A DNA stretch of 33,918 bases from Chitinophagaceae bacterium (GCA_020847395.1 JADLCD010000034.1:1-33918), one strand, 5' to 3'. Positions 8,364 to 16,747 are shown, counted from the first letter of the stretch. The notes: generated by a model from the sequence alone, not told the origin. Numbers and translations: made by a program.

Positions 8364-9506
8364 AGCAGAAGATATATTGGCTTGAGCCTTTTGCGCAATA
8401 TTTTTCCATTTAAAATAATTAAAGAAAGTTGATGAAATATTTTCATCAACTTTTTTAATGGCATTTAAGATTTCATTGGCGAAGAAATGAGCATCATAAT
8501 TGGCAGTTATTTTAAGCTTATTGTTGCAAATATTTTCCGGAATTCCCCAAGCCCCATTCTCAAAAGAAATTACCGTGCAATTTGCCGCCAGTGCTTCTAC
8601 TACTTTTGTTTTTATACCGCCGCCTTCTGAAACAGGATTGAGGAAAATATCGGCTGCTGTAAAATATTCATCAATATCATCAACAAAACCGGCATAAGTA
8701 ATGTTAAGGGCGGAATATTTCCTGAGGTCGTTATATTCATAAGGCAATCCGCTGCCACAGATTAATATAGTATAGGGTTGGCCGGATTTAACCAGCAATG
8801 GGTTAAGCTGTGATAATATAAAATCCAATCCACTCAGGTTAGGCTGGTATTTTAAAGCGGCGCTATATAGCAGCAATGGTTTATCGGGGTTCAGATTATG
8901 CTTGTAACAAACTATCTTTTTGGCTGCATATTTCTCCTCACCGGTGGGCGCCTTATTCCTTTCTGTGCCATAAGTAACAATTGTGCACTTATCTTCTTTC
9001 AATCCAAAATGGGTAATGGCATATAATTTATCTTCAGGCGTTATAAAAAAGCTCATGTCGGCCGCGCGGTGAATTTTTTTTTCATATTGCCATAGTATGC
9101 GCCACCACCATTTGCCGATACTCTTAAATCTTAATCCTTCAATATTATGCGAGTGAATAACAAGCTTAACGCCTGCAAACTTTTTCAAAAGCCAGCCAAG
9201 CCATCCATAATAGGGATGTTCGAGCATCACATGTGTTATATTTCTTTCGCGGATTATTTTTTTTAAAACAAAAAAATAAAAAGGATTGATATACCGCAGC
9301 GGGCTGCCGGAAAAAATGGGCAGCAAATCATAATTGCCGTCAGCGTTGCTTTTGGTTGTGCCTTTTACTGTGGCACAGGTAAATGAAATTAACGCTGACA
9401 GGTATTTATAAAACAGCGCAATATTTTTTTGCCCTCCATTCATGGCAGGAAGAAAGCGGTAAGGCGCAATAGCCAAAACCCGTATCTGCTCATTGCTGTC
9501 TGTCAT
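8352..9506 (-). CDS. Glycosyltransferase (GT-B fold, GT4-like)
   Basis: A 384-residue predicted cytoplasmic GT-B glycosyltransferase. The N-terminal domain has the GG loop NGGQKNIA (23-30) and HSHNIEG (118-124). The C-terminal nucleotide-sugar domain has GSGLPYEY, YAGFVDDIDEYFTAADI and the donor-binding stretch EGGGIKTKVVEALA (294-307). I start it at ATG 9506, which overlaps the stop of the upstream membrane protein as TGATG; an in-frame ATG at 9536 would add 10 residues inside that gene. The coupling suggests both proteins act on the same surface polymer or lipid-linked sugar (inference). Donor and acceptor are unknown. The 3' end runs 12 bases into the convergent T9SS gene. Confidence 0.87.
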   Translation of the reverse strand: MTDSNEQIRVLAIAPYRFLPAMNGGQKNIALFYKYLSALISFTCATVKGTTKSNADGNYDLLPIFSGSPLRYINPFYFFVLKKIIRERNITHVMLEHPYYGWLGWLLKKFAGVKLVIHSHNIEGLRFKSIGKWWWRILWQYEKKIHRAADMSFFITPEDKLYAITHFGLKEDKCTIVTYGTERNKAPTGEEKYAAKKIVCYKHNLNPDKPLLLYSAALKYQPNLSGLDFILSQLNPLLVKSGQPYTILICGSGLPYEYNDLRKYSALNITYAGFVDDIDEYFTAADIFLNPVSEGGGIKTKVVEALAANCTVISFENGAWGIPENICNNKLKITANYDAHFFANEILNAIKKVDENISSTFFNYFKWKNIAQKAQANISSALPD

Positions 9507-11992
9507 CAGGCGGTTGCCGTTTTTCTTTGTTTCCACAGTGCAAATGCAGCACCTGCTAAAGCAAGATAGAATAAAATATTTCCGAAGTAAATAAGCTTTT
9601 GTCCTGTACTATACGATGCGGGTTCAAATTTGAAAATGATTTCATGTTTTCCTGCCGGCACTGGCATTCCTCTTAAAACATAATTTACTTTAGCATACTC
9701 AACTTTTTTACCGTCAAGATAAGCGTTCCATCCTGCGGGATAGTATACTTCACTGAATACGGCAAATTGTGGTGAGCTGCTGTTTGACCTATATTTTATT
9801 TCATCATTATCATAACTCTCCAGTTTTATGGTTGCTGCAGAATCATACACCGGGTCATTGCCTGTAATAGTCTTCAGGCTATTATCCACTATAACAGTGT
9901 CTTTAGGTCCAAATTTGTCCAGCGCTTTAATTTCTTCCACTGGTCCGTTTACATACTTAATATGTTTTACAAACCAGGCGGCTCCCAATGCGCTGTCGTT
10001 TTTAAATACGCCATACTGTCCCTGTTGTTCCTGGGGCGGAATAATGAAATATCTTGTATCCAGCATATTCAGCACATCCATATTCATGGGGCTTTTGGCG
10101 AGTTGGGTTTCAATCAAATCCTGGTAAATACGAAGTTTTGCCGGGTGATAACCGCCAACAGAGCGATGAAAATAGGAGGTAATAGCATCGTTGAACCTGT
10201 CTTGTGAAAGATTGTATACCCGGTAATGCGGATCCTTATCCTGTAAAATTTGTGTATTGGCAGATGTGGGATTAAAGCTTTGAGACTGGTAGCTGTCTTC
10301 GTCAAGGTAATTATCTGCATTCAGGTAATGATTATCAATAACCAAAAGATCAATAGTATTGATAACCGTAAATATGATGATGATTGCCAAAGGCTTTAAT
10401 ACATTTTTAAGATAGAGGAATAATAAGCCTACGACTAATCCTGCAAATAAAAGTGCCCTGAAAACGCTCGACATAAACATGCTTTTGCGTTCTGCTTTCA
10501 ATGCGTTTATAATAATATTGCCCATTTCACCTGACCCATTCTGCGGATTTGAATAAGCAGCTAATATCTGTTTGTCAACAGCAGTTCTGAAATCATTAAA
10601 GAAATAAATAAGCAGGGTTATCACGAATAATCCTCCCAGCGCATACAATATCTTTTTCAAAGAGGACTGCAATTCTTCTTTTCCTTTTGGCGTAAAAAAT
10701 ATTTCCTGTAAACCCATTACTGCCAGCAATGGCAGTAAAAATTGAGGAATAATTAATGCCGTATTAGGTGACCTGAATTTGTTGTAAAGCGGAAAATAGT
10801 CGAGCAGAAAAGAATTAAATCCTGAAAAATTTCTGCCCCATGCCATAAATATAAACAACATGATAGCGCCGGCTATCCACCATTTGATGGGATTTTTTAC
10901 TACAACCATCGCGATGATAGCAAGAAAGCAAATAATAGCGCCATAATATAATGTGCCACCAGTGGCTTCTTCCATACCGCCCCAATACCTCGGTAATGAT
11001 GCCGCCAGTTGAACAGCCTGGTTTTCGGGGATATTTCTTTCAACCAGTTCACTCACCAGCTTTGAATCTTCATCAAAATGCATGAATGAACTTTCACCAA
11101 AAACCCCGGGCATAAATGCCGTTAGAATTTCACTTTTGCCAATGCTGTATTGAAATGCATAATCTTTATCCAATCCTTTTGTATCAACTTTCTTAATTTC
11201 AGCGCCGGAAGTTTCAATGGTTTTACCACCGCGCATGGTATACTTTGAATATTCAGCCGTGGTTAAAAGTGTCATTGCTGAATTAGCCAGGGATGCGATG
11301 CCTGCTATAGCTACAAGCGCCAGGGATATGCTAAGGGGTCTCCATTCTTTTTGCTTAACCCAGTTTACAATATACCCCAGCGTTATTATTCCCGCTGCAA
11401 TCACAAAATAATAAGTGACTTGCGGATGGTTAAAAGCAACCTGCCAATTACCGGCAATAATTGCTACTGCTAAACCTGCCCAGTATTTTTTATTGTATAT
11501 AAGCAACAACCCCGCCAGCAGCGCAGGCATATAAGCCATCGTCCACATTTTGGTATCGTGCCCTGCTGCAATTATCAATGCGTTGTATGTGGCATATGCA
11601 AAAGCAAGACTACCCAAAATACCAATTGCCGGACGAATTTTTAATGTACAGCATAGTATATAAAAACTGAGGCAAGCCAGAAAGAAAAAGCCAATGGGCT
11701 TAGGCAGGCCTAATGTAAATATGGTATGCAGGTCCGGAATAAAAGATTTTGCTTCCATGGCAACCTGGTAATTAGGCATGCCGCTAAACAGGTGTGTATT
11801 CCAAAAGGGAAAATGCCCTTTCTGCTCTTTATATTCAAAAGAACTTTGCGCCATTCCTTTCCAGTGTACATTATCACTTTGAAATAACACTTTACCCTCC
11901 AGTGCCGGGCGGCAATAAATAACTGCTACTATTAAAAAAATGCCTATAGCAATAAAATGAGGTACAAGCGCTTTGAAATTGAAATTTTTCAC
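9506..11992 (-). CDS. YfhO-family multi-spanning membrane protein
   Basis: An 828-residue integral membrane protein of the YfhO family. About a dozen hydrophobic segments cover residues 10-580 (for example HFIAIGIFLIVAVIY near the start). A long soluble C-terminal part (about 580-800) is followed by a last membrane helix and a basic tail. The first extracytoplasmic loop holds the QSD motif (38-40) and FPFWNTHLFSGMP, both typical of this family. Characterised YfhO proteins modify lipoteichoic acid with sugars; by analogy this one may transfer sugars from a lipid carrier outside the membrane (inference). The start is GTG at 11992, with no in-frame ATG between it and the upstream stop. It is coupled to the glycosyltransferase downstream by TGATG. 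Confidence 0.85.
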   Translation of the reverse strand: MKNFNFKALVPHFIAIGIFLIVAVIYCRPALEGKVLFQSDNVHWKGMAQSSFEYKEQKGHFPFWNTHLFSGMPNYQVAMEAKSFIPDLHTIFTLGLPKPIGFFFLACLSFYILCCTLKIRPAIGILGSLAFAYATYNALIIAAGHDTKMWTMAYMPALLAGLLLIYNKKYWAGLAVAIIAGNWQVAFNHPQVTYYFVIAAGIITLGYIVNWVKQKEWRPLSISLALVAIAGIASLANSAMTLLTTAEYSKYTMRGGKTIETSGAEIKKVDTKGLDKDYAFQYSIGKSEILTAFMPGVFGESSFMHFDEDSKLVSELVERNIPENQAVQLAASLPRYWGGMEEATGGTLYYGAIICFLAIIAMVVVKNPIKWWIAGAIMLFIFMAWGRNFSGFNSFLLDYFPLYNKFRSPNTALIIPQFLLPLLAVMGLQEIFFTPKGKEELQSSLKKILYALGGLFVITLLIYFFNDFRTAVDKQILAAYSNPQNGSGEMGNIIINALKAERKSMFMSSVFRALLFAGLVVGLLFLYLKNVLKPLAIIIIFTVINTIDLLVIDNHYLNADNYLDEDSYQSQSFNPTSANTQILQDKDPHYRVYNLSQDRFNDAITSYFHRSVGGYHPAKLRIYQDLIETQLAKSPMNMDVLNMLDTRYFIIPPQEQQGQYGVFKNDSALGAAWFVKHIKYVNGPVEEIKALDKFGPKDTVIVDNSLKTITGNDPVYDSAATIKLESYDNDEIKYRSNSSSPQFAVFSEVYYPAGWNAYLDGKKVEYAKVNYVLRGMPVPAGKHEIIFKFEPASYSTGQKLIYFGNILFYLALAGAAFALWKQRKTATA

Positions 11993-12058
11993 CTGTTGAA
12001 ATTTAAGGCGGCAAATTAATGCTATTTTTAATCTTCCCTTTAATTTTAAGACACTAAT

Positions 12059-12835
12059 ATGATATCAGTTATTCTTAAAGATAAGCCCACAAAATTATTT
12101 ATTGTTATTACCGCTTTTTTTGTTGCTAACGCTTTAATAGCAGAATGTATTGGGGGTAAAATATTTTCACTGGAAAAGCTGTTTGGTTTTGAGCCTGTAA
12201 ACTTTACCATATTAGGTTATGGCGGCTTGTCTTTTTCGCTTACCTGCGGCGTATTGCTTTGGCCGCTCGAATTTGTGATTACAGATATTGTGAATGAGTA
12301 TTACGGGCCTAAAGCGGTGAAGCGTATAAGCTATATCGCCGTGGCGTTAATCAGCTATGCGTTTATTATGTTTTACATAAGCATTCATATACCTGCCGCA
12401 GACTGGTGGCCGGTCTCAAAAAAGCAGGATGGTATTGATGATTTGCAAGTGGCCTTCAGCGGCATATTCGGGCAGGGGATGTGGATTATTTTGGGAAGCC
12501 TGGTGGCCTTTTTGGTAAGCCAGATGGTTGATGTGTTTATATTTCATAGAATTAAAAAAGTTACCGGCGAAAAAAAGGTATGGCTCAGGGCTACAGGGTC
12601 AACATTAGTATCTCAGTTAATTGATAGTTTTATTGTACTTACCATAGCTTTTAAATTCGGTAATAACTGGACATGGAAGCAGGTAATAGCTGTTTGCTGC
12701 ATGAATTACATTTATAAGGCAACAATAGCTATACTACTTACACCGGTTATTTACCTGGCGGAGAAAAGGATTGAAAAATATTTTGGTATTGAATTAACCA
12801 GCCAAATGAAAAAAGCGGCAATGGGGAAGATTTGA
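12059..12835 (+). CDS. yhhQ: Queuosine precursor transporter (YhhQ/DUF165 family)
   Basis: A 258-residue membrane protein of the YhhQ family, which imports queuosine precursors such as preQ0/preQ1 for tRNA modification. Signatures seen: FVANALIAECIGGKIF near the N-terminus, WPLEFVITDIVNEYYG (about 83-98) with the family's conserved acidic pair, SQMVDVFIFHRIK and RATGSTLVSQLIDSFIV. About six membrane helices are evident. It starts at ATG 12059, 66 bases from the divergent YfhO gene. The coding end (GATTTGA, 12829-12835) coincides with the start of an intergenic repeat copy. No preQ1 riboswitch is visible in the short leader. Confidence 0.93.
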   Translation: MISVILKDKPTKLFIVITAFFVANALIAECIGGKIFSLEKLFGFEPVNFTILGYGGLSFSLTCGVLLWPLEFVITDIVNEYYGPKAVKRISYIAVALISYAFIMFYISIHIPAADWWPVSKKQDGIDDLQVAFSGIFGQGMWIILGSLVAFLVSQMVDVFIFHRIKKVTGEKKVWLRATGSTLVSQLIDSFIVLTIAFKFGNNWTWKQVIAVCCMNYIYKATIAILLTPVIYLAEKRIEKYFGIELTSQMKKAAMGKI

Positions 12836-12935
12836 GATTTAAGATTTGAAATTGGCTATGAGGATGCGGGGAATGTTTATAGTTTGTAGTTTATGGCTTA
12901 TAGTTTGAAGAACCTGAAACTTCAAACTTCAAACC
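12829..12935. repeat. Dispersed intergenic repeat, copy A
   Basis: It begins at the transporter stop codon and runs into the end of the Nudix gene. The core 12851-12905 is the same as copy C (15407-15353, opposite strand) at 49 of 55 positions. It is followed by a hairpin with arms GTTTGAAG (12903-12910) and CTTCAAAC (12920-12927). This may end transcription from both convergent genes, but no clear T-run follows. Confidence 0.8.
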
Positions 12936-13389
12936 TCCTCATCTTCACTAAGTCAGCTACAACTTTATCAATAGGCAACGTAACGCTTCCGCCTGAAAAA
13001 TCGTCCCAATCAATAAAGCGGAAGGTTTCGGTTTCGCTGGTTTTATGGTATATTTCCATCTGTCTTTCATCAAAATCAAACGGCTTACTTCTCAGTGGAA
13101 CTGTTATAGGCTCCAGCGCTTTCGCAAAATAATATATAGCGATAATCTGGTGATCGGGGGTAAAAGCAGACATCTGGAAAAAATCCGTAGTATACAAATG
13201 ATCGGTTACTTCTACATTCAGGTTCATTTCTTCCATAAACTCACGTCTGAGGCAATCTCTTGTACCTTCACCAAATTCCAAACCACCACCCGGAAATTTG
13301 GTATAATAACTGCCCCTGATATATTCATCACTCACCAGCACCTGTTTTTTTTCATTAATGAGCAGACCGTAAACTCTGACGTTGAACAT
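12922..13389 (-). CDS. Nudix hydrolase
   Basis: A 155-residue Nudix protein, which hydrolyses a nucleoside-diphosphate-linked substrate; substrate unknown. The Nudix box runs from Gly35 to Leu57: Gly35, Glu41, then REFMEE (49-54). The usual glycine near its end is Asn56; all the metal-binding acidic residues are present. I start it at ATG 13389: the upstream TTG at 13401 lies inside a perfect TAnnTTTG promoter box and is unlikely to be translated. The last codons and the stop (RRFEV) lie inside intergenic repeat copy A, so the C-terminus was probably shaped by the repeat. The gene is convergent with yhhQ. Confidence 0.9.
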   Translation of the reverse strand: MFNVRVYGLLINEKKQVLVSDEYIRGSYYTKFPGGGLEFGEGTRDCLRREFMEEMNLNVEVTDHLYTTDFFQMSAFTPDHQIIAIYYFAKALEPITVPLRSKPFDFDERQMEIYHKTSETETFRFIDWDDFSGGSVTLPIDKVVADLVKMRRFEV

Positions 13390-13398
13390 TTTTTTTCT

Positions 13399-13406
13399 CA
13401 AATATA
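13399..13406 (-). promoter_or_regulatory. Candidate -7 promoter box of the Nudix gene
   Basis: TATATTTG on the minus strand matches TAnnTTTG fully and stands 9 bases before ATG 13389, so the leader would be only a few bases. It decides the start codon in favour of 13389 over TTG 13401. Confidence 0.45.
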
Positions 13407-13444
13407 GTAATAAGGGAGGAAGGTATAAGGCATAGGGTGGAGGG

Positions 13445-13500
13445 AGTTTATGGTTGTAGTTTGTAGTTTATGGTTTGTAGTTATACTAAACCATAAACTT
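13445..13500. repeat. Dispersed intergenic repeat, copy B
   Basis: GTTTATGGTTGTAGTTTGTA-type units follow the corA stop codon by one base. The arms 13465-13476 and 13488-13499 form a perfect 12-base-pair hairpin with an 11-base loop. It is placed like a corA terminator but has no T-run on the minus strand. Confidence 0.75.
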
Positions 13501-14439
13501 TTAAAACCATTTCTTTCTTAAAAAATATGCTGCCATAATTATAGAAACGGAAAGTGCAAGAATGATGGGAATATAAAACGCATGTGGCTGGTGCTGGTAA
13601 GGTATGGGAACGTTCATGCCATAAATGCTTGCAATCAATACCGGAAATTGCAGTATAATGGTTATAGAGGTTAATCTTTTTAAAACCATATTCTGGTTAT
13701 TGGAAATAATGCTGGCAAAAGCATCCAGCGTACTGCTGAGTATATTTGTGTAAATATTTGCCATTTCAAGCGCCTGCGACATATCTACCACAAGGTCATC
13801 TAATACTTCTTTCTCATCTTCATTTAACGCAAGAAAATTTGTGCGTGATAGTTTAAGCAACAACATTTCATTAGAGCGAAGCGCTGTAACAAAATATACC
13901 AGGCTTTTTTGTATGCGCATCAATTCAAGAAGTTCCTCATTTCTGTTGGAATCATATAATTTTTGCTCAAGTATATTTCTGCGATGGTTTATTTCTTTCA
14001 GGTATTCCATGAATGCCTGTGTTATCTTCTCAAAAATTTTTAACACCATCATGCTCTTTTTATCTGCATGCCTGTTTTGAAAAGTATTCAGAAATTTTTT
14101 TATGGCTCCATTTTCAAAAGAATTAACGGTTACAATCTGGTTGTGCGTTAAGATTATACAAATGGGAATAGTAATATAGAAGGCATCACTTTCGTTAAAG
14201 GAGTTGTTTTCTGTAGGTGTTTTAATAACAATAAGCTTCACGTTGTCTTCAAGCTCAAATCTTGAACGTTCATCAATATCAAGAGAATCCTGCAAAAATT
14301 CTATTGGTATTTCAAGCATACCGGCTACTTCAGCAAATTCTTCATGCTTTAAAGGGGGCAAAATATTTACCCAGGTTTCATTATCCGCCTTTTCTATCGC
14401 TGTGGTTACTCCCTCAATATTTTTGAAGTATTGAATCAT
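13501..14439 (-). CDS. corA: CorA-family magnesium/divalent cation transporter
   Basis: A 312-residue CorA-type channel. A large acidic/helical cytoplasmic N-terminal domain (about 1-250) is followed by two C-terminal membrane helices. The first ends in the signature YGMN (273-276); the second is IPIILALSVSIIMAAYFL, followed by the basic tail RKKWF. It imports Mg2+ (or Co2+/Ni2+) across the inner membrane as a pentamer. The N-terminus (VNILPPLKHEEF) is that of the short Gram-positive/Bacteroidota CorA subgroup. It is transcribed alone, with its own promoter box (14465-14472) and repeat copy B directly behind it. Confidence 0.93.
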   Translation of the reverse strand: MIQYFKNIEGVTTAIEKADNETWVNILPPLKHEEFAEVAGMLEIPIEFLQDSLDIDERSRFELEDNVKLIVIKTPTENNSFNESDAFYITIPICIILTHNQIVTVNSFENGAIKKFLNTFQNRHADKKSMMVLKIFEKITQAFMEYLKEINHRRNILEQKLYDSNRNEELLELMRIQKSLVYFVTALRSNEMLLLKLSRTNFLALNEDEKEVLDDLVVDMSQALEMANIYTNILSSTLDAFASIISNNQNMVLKRLTSITIILQFPVLIASIYGMNVPIPYQHQPHAFYIPIILALSVSIIMAAYFLRKKWF

Positions 14440-14464
14440 CGCGGCGAAGGTAGGTTTGCCAAAG

Positions 14465-14472
14465 CAAACATA
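14465..14472 (-). promoter_or_regulatory. Candidate -7 promoter box of corA
   Basis: TATGTTTG on the minus strand matches TAnnTTTG fully. It sits between the dapF stop (14477) and the corA ATG, 25 bases upstream of that ATG, so corA need not depend on read-through from dapF. Confidence 0.42.
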
Positions 14473-14476
14473 AAAA

Positions 14477-15262
14477 TCATTTCAACTTAATTTGCCCTTT
14501 GAAAACAAAATCTGCCGCACCACGAAGCCATATATTTGAGAATGAAGTATTATCTATTGTTTCAAACTCTACACAAAGATTACCCCCGGTAGTTTTAACA
14601 TCAATTTCGTTAAACCCGTTTTCGTTATGGGCAGATATTAATGCAGCAGCGGTTACACCTGTTCCACAACTTAGTGTTTCGTCCTCAACGCCACGTTCAT
14701 AAGTACGTACAAATATGGTATGCTCATCAATTGCTTCAACAAAATTTACATTGATGCCATCTTTGTCAAAAGGTTTGCTATTTCGTATTTTACGGCCTTC
14801 TTCTTTTACCGGAGTAGCCTGTAAGTCATTTACAAGCTTTACATAATGTGGCGATCCGGTATTTAAGATAAAGTAATCTGTGCCTTCCTCTATAGAAGCA
14901 ACGTCTTTCATTTTTAATCTCACTTCTCCATTAAAATCTATTTCTGCTTCGTGAAGCCCGTCGGTAGCAATAAAGTTGTAATGATTTTTCTTTATACCGG
15001 CATCAGAAGCAAATTTTACCAGGCACCTTCCCCCGTTTCCGCACATACTCCCTTCATGTCCATCTGCATTATAATAAACCATTTCAAAATCATAGTCTTC
15101 ATGCATATTAAGCATCATCAATCCATCACTACCAATACCAAATTTCCTGTCGCAAAGAAATTTTACCTGTTCGTTGGTAAGCGTATCATATTGATGTGTT
15201 CTGTTATCCAGAATCACAAAATCATTTCCCGTTCCCTGGTATTTATAAAAATTTATGTCCAT
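14477..15262 (-). CDS. dapF: Diaminopimelate epimerase
   Basis: A 261-residue DapF that interconverts LL- and meso-diaminopimelate, for lysine and peptidoglycan synthesis in the cytoplasm. Both catalytic cysteines are present: Cys74 in MCGNGGRC and Cys199 in LSCGTGVTA. The N-terminal FYKYQGTGNDFVILDN and the GSPHYV stretch are family hallmarks, and the length is normal. No other lysine-pathway gene is adjacent. A perfect TAnnTTTG box lies 20 bases upstream (15283-15290), just inside the edge of intergenic repeat copy C. Confidence 0.96.
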   Translation of the reverse strand: MDINFYKYQGTGNDFVILDNRTHQYDTLTNEQVKFLCDRKFGIGSDGLMMLNMHEDYDFEMVYYNADGHEGSMCGNGGRCLVKFASDAGIKKNHYNFIATDGLHEAEIDFNGEVRLKMKDVASIEEGTDYFILNTGSPHYVKLVNDLQATPVKEEGRKIRNSKPFDKDGINVNFVEAIDEHTIFVRTYERGVEDETLSCGTGVTAAALISAHNENGFNEIDVKTTGGNLCVEFETIDNTSFSNIWLRGAADFVFKGQIKLK

Positions 15263-15282
15263 TATTATTTTATTAAACGTTG

Positions 15283-15290
15283 CAAAGTTA
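15283..15290 (-). promoter_or_regulatory. Candidate -7 promoter box of dapF
   Basis: TAACTTTG on the minus strand matches TAnnTTTG fully, 20 bases before the dapF ATG. The region upstream of it is intergenic repeat copy C, so the repeat would form the -33 side of this promoter. Confidence 0.43.
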
Positions 15291-15298
15291 TTGGTTTG

Positions 15299-15424
15299 GC
15301 GTTTATGGTTTATAGTTTATAGTTTGGAGTTTATAGTTTAGTTTATGACTTCAACTATAAACCATAAACTCCAAACTATAAACATTCCCCACATCCTTAT
15401 CTCCAATTTTAAACCTCAAATCTC
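15299..15424. repeat. Dispersed intergenic repeat, copy C
   Basis: The longest copy. It contains a perfect 20-base inverted repeat (15315-15334 with 15364-15383, spacer 29) made of GTTTATAGTTTGGAG-type units. Its minus-strand core 15407-15353 matches copy A at 49 of 55 positions. It includes the stop codon of the phosphorylase gene in TCAAATC (15416-15422), the complement of the GATTTGA in copy A. It separates that gene from dapF. Confidence 0.85.
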
Positions 15425-16291
15425 CGCAATTATTTCCAACGTCTTTTTTATAAGGTTATTAACGGATGCGGTACCGTCTTTACTGAATGTTTTATTTACC
15501 CTGTTGGCAACTATAGTGCTAAGGCTTAAGCATTGATGTCCTAATATTTTCCCCAATCCATAAATTCCGGATGTTTCCATTTCAAAGTTGCATACACGAT
15601 ATTGCCCAAAATTAAATTCAGTTAAACGTTCTATAAACCCCGGATAGGTGAGTCCCATACGCAAAATTCTGCCTTGTGGACCATAAAACCCGGGGCATGT
15701 TACGGTTATGCCATTAAAATAGTTTTGAGTGAAATATTTTATAAGCGCAACGCTTGCACTACTTATATAAGGGATGGCAATGTTATCATGCAATTGTGTT
15801 TGTGTAATAAAAGATTGCAGCAGTTCTTTTTCTTCCATGTTGTTATCGTGCCTGTAGAAATGCAATAAATTATCGATACCAATACCATGCGAGCTGGCAA
15901 CAAAACTGTCAACAGGAATATCTGCCTGTAACGACCCTGAAGTACCAATCCTGATTACCCGCAACGAAGTAAAATCATTTTTTATCGTTCTGGATGTCAA
16001 ATCTATATTTACAAGGGCATCCAATTCATTCATTACAATATCAATATTGTCTGTGCCTATACCTGTGGATATTACAGAAATATTTTTATCGCCAATTCGC
16101 CCGGTGTGCGTTACGAATTCTCTATGCTGACTGCGGTGTTCAATCGCATCAAAATATTTACTTACAGCCGGCACCCTGTCAGGATCTCCAACGGTAATAA
16201 TAGTAGAAGCCAATTCTTCAGGTAATAGATCTAAATGATAAATGGCGCCACGGCTATTGAGGATTAATTCAGATGCTGCAATGTGATGCAT
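15416..16291 (-). CDS. Nucleoside phosphorylase, uridine phosphorylase-like
   Basis: A 291-residue member of the PNP/UDP phosphorylase family, which splits a nucleoside with phosphate into base and ribose-1-phosphate. Phosphate-binding VGDPDR is at 34-39, STGIGTDNIDIVMNEL at 75-90, RIGTSGSLQ at 114-122 and the ribose-binding FEMETSGIYGL at 236-246. GFYGPQGR (201-208), with Gln206 and Arg208, fits the uracil-binding site of uridine phosphorylases, so uridine is the likely substrate; a purine or other pyrimidine nucleoside is not excluded. The stop codon is part of repeat copy C. It is divergent from tRNA-Cys. Confidence 0.88.
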   Translation of the reverse strand: MHHIAASELILNSRGAIYHLDLLPEELASTIITVGDPDRVPAVSKYFDAIEHRSQHREFVTHTGRIGDKNISVISTGIGTDNIDIVMNELDALVNIDLTSRTIKNDFTSLRVIRIGTSGSLQADIPVDSFVASSHGIGIDNLLHFYRHDNNMEEKELLQSFITQTQLHDNIAIPYISSASVALIKYFTQNYFNGITVTCPGFYGPQGRILRMGLTYPGFIERLTEFNFGQYRVCNFEMETSGIYGLGKILGHQCLSLSTIVANRVNKTFSKDGTASVNNLIKKTLEIIAEI

Positions 16292-16347
16292 GTTAAGATA
16301 TTTATTATTGTTCGTAAAAATATCCTATTTTCGCAACCCTGTAAAAT

Positions 16348-16418
16348 GGTCCTGTGGCCGAGTGGCTAGGCAGAGCTCTGCAAAAGCTCCTACAGCGGTT
16401 CGAATCCGCTCGGGACCT
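16348..16418 (+). tRNA. tRNA-Cys (anticodon GCA)
   Basis: A 71-base cloverleaf. The acceptor arm GGTCCTG pairs with CGGGACC (one wobble). The anticodon loop CTCTGCAAAAG contains GCA, the T arm is AGCGG-TTCGAAT-CCGCT, and base 73 is T, as tRNA-Cys requires. CCA is not encoded. A T-run follows at once (16418-16426) and probably ends transcription. A TATTTTCG box, one mismatch from TAnnTTTG, lies about 14 bases upstream. Confidence 0.96.
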
Positions 16419-16426
16419 CTTTTTTT

Positions 16427-16747
16427 CAGAAATTACCTTACTTTCACTATCTTTCCTACTTTAGAAATTTTGATAAAAAAGGCGATTGTGGGAAAGGTCT
16501 TTTATATGTGCCTGTTGCATTTCTCATATTTCCCTTTAGCTGATCATTTTTATTCTTATATATAAAAATAATTTTAGGTTACACAGTTATTCCTTAACTT
16601 ATCTTTGTAAAACCTATGAACCCAAATCCTCTATCATTTTCTAATCCACTTGCCATGTCCCAGGGAAAGACTCTTGAGGTGTTTGCCTTTTAATTTATTA
16701 CTGTACATATTGTACAAGCAAAAAAATTTCAAGCTCATTTCATTTGC
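16427..16747 (+). other. Gene-poor leader region before the M43 protease gene
   Basis: About 320 bases without a convincing gene. It holds a perfect TAnnTTTG box (16600-16607) and, just after it, a 25-codon open frame 16616-16693 (starts MNPNPLSFSN, ends TAA), 54 bases before the protease ATG. I cannot tell whether this short frame is translated. I see nothing else here. Confidence 0.4.
16600..16607 (+). promoter_or_regulatory. Candidate -7 promoter box of the long M43 protease gene
   Basis: TATCTTTG matches TAnnTTTG fully. It implies a 5' leader of about 130 bases before ATG 16748, longer than for the other genes here. Confidence 0.4.

Noticed and set aside
9828-10320. Short frames inside the YfhO gene on both strands
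   Set aside because: They are out-of-frame shadows of a clear 828-residue gene.
11993-12058. Possible preQ1 riboswitch before yhhQ
   Set aside because: The 66-base gap shows neither the hairpin nor the A-rich tail of preQ1 riboswitches.
12829-15424. CRISPR-like array from the repeated GTTTATAGTTT units
   Set aside because: Units are degenerate, lie on both strands, have no regular unique spacers, and there are no cas genes.
16290-16565. 91-codon open frame on the plus strand
   Set aside because: It runs through tRNA-Cys and has no recognisable protein features.
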